In this document: piece after piece, positions 1 to 5,113 of the stretch
Layout of the letters: each line of letters begins with the position of its first letter
How positions within the stretch are numbered: position 1 is the stretch's first letter
Assembly (NCBI GenBank): GCA_943328865.2
Contig: CALQBR020000130.1
Span: 1-5,113 of the forward strand
Direction: 5' to 3'
DNA length: 5,113 bases
DNA from: Sphingobacterium thalpophilum
GTDB taxonomy: Bacteria; Bacteroidota; Bacteroidia; Flavobacteriales; Flavobacteriaceae
Notes under the pieces: model-generated
The model's database searches: none
Seen by the model: the letters and a program-made list of their open reading frames with translations, nothing else
Told to the model about the DNA's origin: nothing
Made by a program: the position numbers and the translations under genes

Positions 1-2102
1 CATTTATCTAATAAACCACTTATTTTAACAGTCCCTTCAAATCCTGGTCTAACGGGATTAGGATACACAATTACATTACTTAAATTCTCGCTTGCATCGG
101 TGGCAATCCCTTTAAAAGAAAGCATTCCTTTATCAGTAGCCATAAATATTTCGCCTGTAGTGCCATTAATATCAATGTCATTGATCGTATTGCTCGGCAA
201 TGGAGAATTGCTGGTAGTAAAATGATATAGGGTTTTTTGTCCATCTGGCGAGAGCATAAACACACCCGCATCAGCTGTCCCAATCCATTTGTTATTAGCC
301 CCATCGACTACAATATCGGTAATAAACTGTTCGTAAAGTAATTCTTGCGCCAAATCGTTTTCCAAAATGATGATGGCCTTAGTCGACATTTGTCCGGTAC
401 TTAAAAATCGATCCACACTCGAAAGTACCCTTAACCCTTTTCTAGTTCCAATCCACAATTGATTATTGTTATCCACCGCCGTAACCCTTGCATCATTGAT
501 GGGAAGATTTCCTTCCTCTGATCCCATTTTTATCTTTTTGAAAATATTCCCGTTTTCATTAAATGCGATAATTCCATCATCTCGTGTTACCATCCATTTG
601 GTGCCATTTTTGTCAATCGTCAATCGGCCCAGATTAAATTTACCTATTACTTGAAAATAATTTTCCAGGTTATAGGATTGCCACTGCCCATTTGTTTTGA
701 GCACTTTCAATCCGTTTTTTACAATACTATTGGTAACCCATAAATTACCCGATCGGTCAAAAGCGGTTCCGTTAATCCTAATAGTATTTCCTCCAACGAA
801 CGATTCCAGACCGCTATTCGTTTGATTGTAAAGTAAAGTCGGTACGTCATTTTTAACCTTAAGCAAACCTGAGTGAAAAGAACTCAGGTAAACCTCCTCC
901 TCATTCTTTGGGTTTACTGTAATGCTAACCAACGAGGTAACCTCTTGCTCAACAGCTTGCCGAAGTTGGTTATAAGCCGTGTTTTGCCATCCTGCATTTG
1001 TATACTTGCTAATCCCATAATAATCCAAAGGAACTGGATTGTAAAAAACATCATAATCTCCATAAACTGCCCAAAGATTAGTTGTGGTTGCTTTAATTGA
1101 AAAAATATTATTTCGAATAGGCCCATCGGGATTCATCAACTCAAAAACAGAAGGATTACTAATGGTGGTGGTGACCACGCCATTTTCTGCTGTCCCTAAA
1201 TAAATAGTCTCCCCTATAATAGTTGCACAAGTGAATTTTGGAAGGTTATCAGCAACTTGGTTGTTATTAATCTGAAGGGCTAAACTTAAATTTTGATTGA
1301 AAATAGAAACCGTATTTGGAGTGGTCACGATCAAATAATCGCTATTCTTTCTGATGTCATTAGCCGAAATGGGAAACTGATAAAAGGGAACAAATACTGC
1401 CCCCTCAAGTCGCTGCATTAATCCTGAATTTGAAATTGCAAAAAGGGCATTCCTAAAACTTGCTACATTGGTAAATCCTCCTGCGGCGATTTGTATCCAC
1501 TGCTGGTAATCATTAAGATTTTTATCATTGAGGCCCCCCCTTAGAATGCCACTCTCAGTTGCAGCATAAATATACCCTTCGAAAACCACTGATTGAGATA
1601 CTTTTATTTCTCTTCCCAAATCGCCTATGCGATAGGTATCTCCAAATCCTGATGTGGCTATATTATATTGTACTATTCCAAAGTCACAGGAAATGTAAAG
1701 CATCCTCTCATTTTCCATAAAATGATTGATTCTCTTTAAATTTTGAGCAACATTATTGTTGACTATATCAACTACATTTTGCATCGTGCCATCAGCTTCG
1801 TTGATAACTACCATCAATCCATTTTCATAGCCTACAATTGTCTTATTGAAAGCAGCGCTATGATATACTGCTGTTATGGTTTCTCCTGAGAGCCCGTCAA
1901 TGGTATTAGTGGTTTTTAGGGTATTGGTATTTAAATTTTTAGAAAACAGGGCGTTTTCGGAAGCGGCAAAGAAAGCTGTTGGAGATTGAGCCATCCCTTT
2001 AATTTCATTATATGAGAAATAGCCCTTCCATAATTGATGGTTTTGGGCATACCCCAATTGAATGGTAAAGAGCAATAGAAGGAATCTAATCTGGTTTTTC
2101 AT
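1..2102 (-). CDS. porZ: Type IX secretion system protein PorZ (two beta-propellers), C-terminus outside window
   Basis: Reading the minus strand from the ATG at 2102 gives 700 sense codons with no stop or frameshift to the window edge. Residues 1-19 form a signal peptide (KNQIR, then a Leu-rich core, GYA cleavage before Q20), so the protein is exported. An N-terminal propeller region follows, with motifs I associate with PorZ: DGLSGETI at 69-76 and FGDTYRIG at 153-160. The second half carries regulator-propeller repeats centred on W455, W503, W550 and W606 (for example NNKWIGTADAGVF). At 680-686 YPNPVRP opens the C-terminal domain typical of type IX clients; about 60-80 more residues are expected, as family members are near 770-790. 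In Porphyromonas gingivalis, PorZ sits on the cell surface with PorU, PorV and PorQ and presents anionic LPS to the sortase PorU. Assignment to PorZ rather than another propeller protein rests on recalled family sequence. It has its own promoter after the gdhA terminator. Confidence 0.85.
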   Translation of the reverse strand, partial: MKNQIRFLLLLFTIQLGYAQNHQLWKGYFSYNEIKGMAQSPTAFFAASENALFSKNLNTNTLKTTNTIDGLSGETITAVYHSAAFNKTIVGYENGLMVVINEADGTMQNVVDIVNNNVAQNLKRINHFMENERMLYISCDFGIVQYNIATSGFGDTYRIGDLGREIKVSQSVVFEGYIYAATESGILRGGLNDKNLNDYQQWIQIAAGGFTNVASFRNALFAISNSGLMQRLEGAVFVPFYQFPISANDIRKNSDYLIVTTPNTVSIFNQNLSLALQINNNQVADNLPKFTCATIIGETIYLGTAENGVVTTTISNPSVFELMNPDGPIRNNIFSIKATTTNLWAVYGDYDVFYNPVPLDYYGISKYTNAGWQNTAYNQLRQAVEQEVTSLVSITVNPKNEEEVYLSSFHSGLLKVKNDVPTLLYNQTNSGLESFVGGNTIRINGTAFDRSGNLWVTNSIVKNGLKVLKTNGQWQSYNLENYFQVIGKFNLGRLTIDKNGTKWMVTRDDGIIAFNENGNIFKKIKMGSEEGNLPINDARVTAVDNNNQLWIGTRKGLRVLSSVDRFLSTGQMSTKAIIILENDLAQELLYEQFITDIVVDGANNKWIGTADAGVFMLSPDGQKTLYHFTTSNSPLPSNTINDIDINGTTGEIFMATDKGMLSFKGIATDASENLSNVIVYPNPVRPGFEGTVKISGLLDK

Positions 2103-2125
2103 TATCGCTTTTTGAAATGGAAAGA

Positions 2126-2133
2126 CAAATATA
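2126..2133 (-). promoter_or_regulatory. Promoter -7 element for porZ
   Basis: The minus strand reads TATATTTG, a perfect match to the Bacteroidetes -7 consensus TAnnTTTG. It ends 23 bases before the porZ ATG, implying a leader of under 20 bases. No TTTG -33 element is seen at the usual spacing; a TTTG lies too close upstream to serve. The element is downstream of the gdhA terminator, so porZ is probably transcribed independently. Confidence 0.6.
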
Positions 2134-2170
2134 ATACAAAAGGGAAATATTTGAATTTCATAGCTGAAGT

Positions 2171-2202
2171 AAAAAAAATGCCTTCCCAGAGGAAGGCATT
2201 TT
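2171..2202 (-). terminator. Intrinsic terminator of gdhA
   Basis: On the minus strand a perfect 12-bp stem (AAAATGCCTTCC pairing with GGAAGGCATTTT, arms at 2191-2202 and 2175-2186) encloses a 4-base loop and runs straight into eight T residues (2178-2171). It starts 23 bases after the gdhA stop codon. The plus-strand side also has a short T run, so some activity in the other direction is possible. Confidence 0.92.
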
Positions 2203-2225
2203 AATATTTAATGGTATCTAAAAGA

Positions 2226-3569
2226 TTAAACAACCCCTTGTGCAAGCATAGCATCCGCTACTTTCACAAATCCAGCGATGTTGGCTCCTTTTACGTAATC
2301 TACATAACCGTTAGCGTCTTTACCATATTGCACGCAAGAAGTATGAATATCTAACATAATTCTTTTTAGTCTTTCGTCAACTTCTTCCGCTGTCCAGCTT
2401 AAACGCAATGAGTTTTGAGACATTTCTAATCCTGAAGTAGCTACACCACCTGCATTAGAAGCTTTTCCTGGCGCGAATAATATTTTTGCGTTTTGGAAAA
2501 CAGTTACTGCTTCTGGAGTAGAAGGCATATTTGCTCCTTCAGCCACACAGATACATCCATTAGCTACTAACGTTTTTGCTTCTTCTTCGTTCAACTCGTT
2601 TTGAGTAGCACAAGGCAAAGCAACGTCACATTTAACTTCCCAAGGACGTTTTCCTGCAACGAATTTTGCGTTTGGATATTTGGCAACATAATCTCCAATT
2701 CTACCACGAAGTTCGTTTTTGATCTCCATTACGTGAGCCAACTTGTCAGCATCAATTCCGTCAGCATCATAGATATATCCTGATGAGTCAGATAAAGTAA
2801 TTACTTTACCTCCTAATTGAGTTGCTTTTTCAGCTGCGTATTGTGCTACGTTACCAGAACCAGAAATTACTACTGTTTTTCCTGAAAAGCTTTCTCCCTT
2901 AGTAGCTAACATACTTTGAGCAAAATAAACATCTCCGTATCCTGTAGCTTCTGGACGGATTAATGAACCTCCAAAAGAAATTCCTTTTCCAGTTAAAACA
3001 CCTGTAAATTCGTTTCTTAGTCTTTTATATTGACCGAACATATATCCAACTTCTCTTCCTCCAACACCGATATCTCCAGCAGGAACGTCTGTATTTCCAC
3101 CAATATGTTTAGACAATTCTGTCATAAACGCTTGACAAAAACGCATTACTTCATTGTCTGATTTTCCTTTTGGATCAAAATCAGCGCCTCCTTTTCCACC
3201 ACCCATTGGCAATGTAGTTAAACTGTTTTTAAAAGTTTGCTCGAAAGCAAGGAATTTCAAAATGCTTAAATTTACAGATGGATGAAAACGGATTCCCCCT
3301 TTGTATGGTCCAATAGCAGAGTTCATTTGGATACGGTATCCACGGTTGACTTGAGTCTCCCCTTTGTCGTCAATCCAGACTACTCTGAAAGTGATGATAC
3401 GCTCGGATTCTACCATTCTTTCCAAAAGCATTTTGTTTTGGTATTTTTTATTTTCTTCAATAAAAGGAATTACTGTTTCAGCAACTTCCTGTACAGCCTG
3501 CATAAATTCAGGCTCATTTGGGTTTCTTTTAGCAACGGCTTCAACAAAAGAGTGAATACTTTGTGACAT
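2226..3569 (-). CDS. gdhA: NADP-specific glutamate dehydrogenase
   Basis: A complete 447-residue protein, the same length as Escherichia coli GdhA. It catalyses reductive amination of 2-oxoglutarate with ammonium to give glutamate, in the cytoplasm and normally as a hexamer. The substrate domain fills roughly residues 1-200: GPYKGGIRFHPSVN (87-100) with K90, QTFKNSLT with K114, PMGGGKGG (121-128) with catalytic K126, and DVPAGDIGVGG with D166. The nucleotide-binding domain follows, with the Rossmann turn GSGNVA at 237-242. After its second strand comes SDSSG (260-264), the pattern of the E. coli NADP enzyme rather than NAD-type enzymes, so I infer anabolic NADP use. The C-terminal part has APGKASNAGGVATSGLEMSQN, a family signature that closes the active site. 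There is no obvious Shine-Dalgarno sequence before the ATG, which is usual in this phylum. Codons look intact, and it has its own promoter and terminator. Confidence 0.97.
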   Translation of the reverse strand: MSQSIHSFVEAVAKRNPNEPEFMQAVQEVAETVIPFIEENKKYQNKMLLERMVESERIITFRVVWIDDKGETQVNRGYRIQMNSAIGPYKGGIRFHPSVNLSILKFLAFEQTFKNSLTTLPMGGGKGGADFDPKGKSDNEVMRFCQAFMTELSKHIGGNTDVPAGDIGVGGREVGYMFGQYKRLRNEFTGVLTGKGISFGGSLIRPEATGYGDVYFAQSMLATKGESFSGKTVVISGSGNVAQYAAEKATQLGGKVITLSDSSGYIYDADGIDADKLAHVMEIKNELRGRIGDYVAKYPNAKFVAGKRPWEVKCDVALPCATQNELNEEEAKTLVANGCICVAEGANMPSTPEAVTVFQNAKILFAPGKASNAGGVATSGLEMSQNSLRLSWTAEEVDERLKRIMLDIHTSCVQYGKDANGYVDYVKGANIAGFVKVADAMLAQGVV

Positions 3570-3613
3570 GATAAATAGGTTATTAACGTTTAAATGCGTT
3601 TTGTTTAATGCGG

Positions 3614-3621
3614 CAAATATA
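3614..3621 (-). promoter_or_regulatory. Promoter -7 element for gdhA
   Basis: The minus strand reads TATATTTG, matching TAnnTTTG, and ends 44 bases before the gdhA ATG, giving a leader of about 37-40 bases. No TTTG -33 element is visible. A run of ten A residues (plus-strand T at 3646-3655) lies about 40-48 bases upstream of the inferred start, where an A-tract could act like an UP element. Confidence 0.6.
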
Positions 3622-3742
3622 CATTTTATAAAAATAATGGCATTGTTTTTTTTTTATTGTCAGTATTTTTATCTTTTTATTAAGAAATCTCGTTATAAAT
3701 TGTTTTTTTAAGCCATCGATTTAATAATTTTATGATTTTTTT

Positions 3743-3767
3743 ATACTTTATCAAGTATTTTTTACTT
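3743..3767. promoter_or_regulatory. Candidate operator: clustered TACTT/AAGTA half-sites
   Basis: ATACTTTATCAAGTAT (3743-3758) is a dyad with 6-bp arms and a 4-base spacer. A second TACTT at 3763-3767 makes another inverted pair with the AAGTA at 3753-3757, and an AAGT follows at 3777-3780. The dyad centre is about 55-60 bases upstream of the inferred start of the plus-strand gene, where an activator or a repressor could bind. The background is extremely AT-rich, so chance is a real alternative. Confidence 0.3.
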
Positions 3768-3794
3768 TTATTTTATAAGTGATTGATGTTTTTA

Positions 3795-3802
3795 TATATT
3801 TG
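3795..3802 (+). promoter_or_regulatory. Promoter -7 element for the secreted-protein gene
   Basis: The plus strand reads TATATTTG, matching TAnnTTTG. It ends 26 bases before the ATG at 3829 and only 2 bases before the ATG at 3805. Transcription should begin about 4-7 bases after the element, which leaves the first ATG at or upstream of the transcript's 5' end and favours the second ATG. No clear TTTG -33 box is visible. Confidence 0.6.
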
Positions 3803-3828
3803 TCATGAATTGTAAATTTCCAACAATA

Positions 3829-4611
3829 ATGTCCAAATATATTATCCCATTTTGTTTTTTTCTATTTGGTTTTTCCAATAGTGCTTTGGCACAATTTGGT
3901 TTTTCACATGAAATTGGAGTGATAGCGGGTCCCGTTGCTCTTCAATCCGATTATGGTGAGAGACATGACTTTAGTACAAATACAGGAAATAGTGGCATGG
4001 GAGTAGGTATTATTCACTATTTAAACTTTTCCTATGAGGCTGATTGCGATTGCTTTACGCCTGAAACCTATTTCAACGATCATTTTAAGCTAAGAAGTGA
4101 ATTTTCTTATAATAAAACTAATTTACAACATTTTGGATATTGGGTTGGACCGAATAGAACTTCATTAGGAGCAGATCAATTAAGAGCAATGAGAGGGAGT
4201 AGCGCTGTTACTAACATTGGTATGCAATTAGAGTTCTTTCCTTTAAGCATTAGAGATTTTAGTGCTACCGTTGGTAGTTTAGCTCCTTTTGTTAGCTTAG
4301 GGGGTCAATTTTGTTTTTATGCACCACAGGCATCATCTACCATGGGACCATTAAATACTCCTTTTACTACTCCAATAAAGTTTATGAATGCCACTACTAA
4401 TGCGGAAGGGACCGTTTGGTCAGTTGTTTCAAGCGTAGGTACAAGATACAAAATAAGTCCTCTTAGCGATTTAATGTTTGATGTAAGAGTGCAATATTAT
4501 TTCTCTAATTGGGTAGATGGTTTAAATCCAGATCCGAAAATATATAAGGAGAATAAAGCCAATGATTGGAACTTATGGATTAATTTTGGTTACATCTTCT
4601 ATCTCCAATAG
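3829..4611 (+). CDS. Secreted beta-barrel-like envelope protein of unknown function (THC0290_0291-like family)
   Basis: A 260-residue protein from the ATG at 3829; an in-frame ATG at 3805 would add eight residues. I prefer 3829 because a -7 promoter element ends at 3802 and because it puts a basic residue directly before the hydrophobic signal core. The signal peptide is about 21 residues (MSKY, a Phe-rich core, ALA cleavage before QFGFSHEIG). The mature part is rich in alternating aromatic and small residues, with strand-like stretches such as NIGMQLEFFPL, APFVSLGGQF and VQYYFSNW, and it ends in WINFGYIFYLQ. This suggests an outer-membrane barrel. A Cys-x-Cys (DCDCFTP) lies at residues 73-75. 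From memory it resembles a flavobacterial family called THC0290_0291, named after a Flavobacterium psychrophilum locus; no function is known to me. It is divergent from gdhA and convergent with the PLP enzyme gene, so it is probably monocistronic. Confidence 0.85.
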   Translation: MSKYIIPFCFFLFGFSNSALAQFGFSHEIGVIAGPVALQSDYGERHDFSTNTGNSGMGVGIIHYLNFSYEADCDCFTPETYFNDHFKLRSEFSYNKTNLQHFGYWVGPNRTSLGADQLRAMRGSSAVTNIGMQLEFFPLSIRDFSATVGSLAPFVSLGGQFCFYAPQASSTMGPLNTPFTTPIKFMNATTNAEGTVWSVVSSVGTRYKISPLSDLMFDVRVQYYFSNWVDGLNPDPKIYKENKANDWNLWINFGYIFYLQ

Positions 4612-4650
4612 ATTTCAATTGGCCTATAATAAAAAGCCTCAAATTTGAAT

Positions 4651-4688
4651 ATGCCCCAAAAAGTTAGACACTATTTGGGGCATTTTTT
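4651..4688 (+). terminator. Intrinsic terminator between convergent genes
   Basis: ATGCCCCAAA (4651-4660) pairs perfectly over 10 bp with TTTGGGGCAT (4674-4683) around a 13-base loop, and the stem runs into six T residues (4683-4688). This orientation ends the plus-strand gene that stops at 4611. On the minus strand the hairpin is not followed by a T run, so its use by the PLP enzyme gene ending at 4706 is less certain. The left arm and loop resemble an insertion-sequence end. Confidence 0.8.
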
Positions 4689-4705
4689 ATTGTCTTTCCA
4701 TTGTT

Positions 4706-5113
4706 TTATTGGAATGCTTGTTCTAAATCTTTGAGTAAATCCTCAATATCTTCAACTCCTACACTTAATCGAATTAAATCATCGGTAATTCCAATTTCTT
4801 TTCTTTTGTCTTCGGGAATAGAAGCATGGGTCATTAATGCGGGATGGTTCGCCAAAGACTCTACACCTCCTAATGATTCTGCCAAAGTAAAAACTTCTAA
4901 CTGCTCTAAGAATCGGATGGAATCCTCTTTTTTGCCAGAAACAAATGTAAAAGAAACCATTCCTCCAAAACCACTCATTTGTTTCTTGGCAATGTCATGA
5001 AACGGATGCGAAGGTAATCCAGGATAATAAACCGTTTTTACTTTTGGATGGTTGTTTAAATAATGAGCCACTTTCTCCCCATTTTCACAATGCCTCTGCA
5101 CACGCAAATGCAA
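4706..5113 (-). CDS. Cystathionine gamma-synthase / gamma-lyase (PLP-dependent), C-terminal part
   Basis: The minus-strand frame is open from the right edge to a TAA at 4706-4708, giving 135 residues. The full enzyme is about 380-390 residues, so the N-terminus, the PLP-binding lysine and the true start lie outside; the first visible codon is an internal Leu. The fragment matches the C-terminal domain of the Cys/Met-metabolism PLP family: VYYPGLPSHP (28-37), GFGGMVSF (48-55), TLAESLGGVESLANHP (76-91), MTHASIP (94-100) and DDLIRLSVGVED (111-122). R115 is the arginine expected to hold the substrate carboxylate. These cytoplasmic enzymes form or cleave cystathionine in methionine and cysteine metabolism. 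LAESLGGVESL is close to E. coli MetB, while the MTHAS and LIRLSVG stretches are also close to gamma-lyases, so the exact reaction cannot be settled from this part; flavobacterial homologues are usually named cystathionine gamma-synthase. Confidence 0.9.
   Translation of the reverse strand: MHLRVQRHCENGEKVAHYLNNHPKVKTVYYPGLPSHPFHDIAKKQMSGFGGMVSFTFVSGKKEDSIRFLEQLEVFTLAESLGGVESLANHPALMTHASIPEDKRKEIGITDDLIRLSVGVEDIEDLLKDLEQAFQ

Noticed and set aside
80..304. Short minus-strand open frame of 74 codons
   Set aside because: It lies inside porZ on the same strand but in another frame; the porZ frame is continuous through here with propeller repeats at W550 and W606.
466..654. Plus-strand frame of 62 codons
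   Set aside because: Antisense to the propeller repeats of porZ, with no promoter-like octamer close ahead of it.
873..1126. Overlapping short frames on both strands (75 and 70 codons)
   Set aside because: Both fall within the porZ coding frame and show no domain, start signal or sensible composition of their own.
1500..1560. Possible frameshift in porZ at the G run
   Set aside because: The frame before and after the run is the same, and translation continues with sensible propeller sequence on both sides.
1..2102. Two-component sensor kinase or regulator, suggested by regulator-propeller repeats
   Set aside because: Such hybrid kinases have a transmembrane and kinase region after the propellers; here a YPNP-type C-terminal domain begins at residue 680, which fits a type IX secretion protein.
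2601..3566. Three plus-strand frames antisense to gdhA (60-94 codons)
   Set aside because: gdhA is a complete, highly conserved enzyme on the other strand; the antisense frames have no recognisable features and arise from its codon pattern.
3570..3804. Small RNA or riboswitch in the gap between the divergent genes
   Set aside because: The gap is very AT-rich, with no GC-containing stems or T-run terminator of its own; only promoter elements and the dyad cluster could be supported.
4701..5000. Plus-strand frame of 99 codons
   Set aside because: It is antisense to the conserved C-terminal domain of the cystathionine enzyme and has no signals of its own.
1..5113. A new defence, mobile or other novel multi-gene system
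   Set aside because: The four genes are single transcription units with housekeeping or secretion roles; no CRISPR repeats, transposase, toxin-antitoxin pair or phage genes were seen.

Overview
The window is AT-rich chromosomal DNA that looks like a member of the Flavobacteriaceae, probably Flavobacterium or a close relative. Four things point there: a PorZ-type type IX secretion protein, three copies of the Bacteroidetes promoter -7 octamer TATATTTG (consensus TAnnTTTG) just ahead of genes, no clear Shine-Dalgarno sequences, and a small secreted protein that I recall as a flavobacterial family.

Layout from left to right. Positions 1-2102 (minus strand) hold one uninterrupted reading frame of 700 codons. 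It begins with a signal peptide and runs off the left edge, so its C-terminus lies outside the window. I read it as PorZ, the two-propeller component of the type IX secretion attachment complex. Next, at 2171-2202, is a strong intrinsic terminator belonging to the gene on its right. Positions 2226-3569 (minus) encode a complete 447-residue NADP-type glutamate dehydrogenase, GdhA. A 235-base, very AT-rich gap (3570-3804) carries divergent promoters for gdhA (minus) and for the next gene (plus), plus a cluster of TACTT/AAGTA half-sites. Positions 3829-4611 (plus) encode a secreted, probably outer-membrane beta-barrel protein of unknown function. A hairpin terminator at 4651-4688 lies between this gene and a convergent gene at the right edge. 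That last gene (4706 to beyond 5113, minus) is the C-terminal part of a cystathionine gamma-synthase/gamma-lyase type PLP enzyme.

Each gene appears to be its own transcription unit. gdhA and porZ point the same way but are separated by a terminator followed by a new promoter. The functions are ammonium assimilation (GdhA), sulfur amino-acid metabolism (the PLP enzyme), protein secretion and surface attachment (PorZ), and an unknown envelope role (the barrel protein). No shared pathway is evident.

I saw no tRNA, rRNA, CRISPR array, intact mobile element or defence system. The least explained parts are the uncharacterised envelope protein, the dyad cluster upstream of its promoter, and the terminator hairpin, which resembles the end of an IS3-family insertion sequence.
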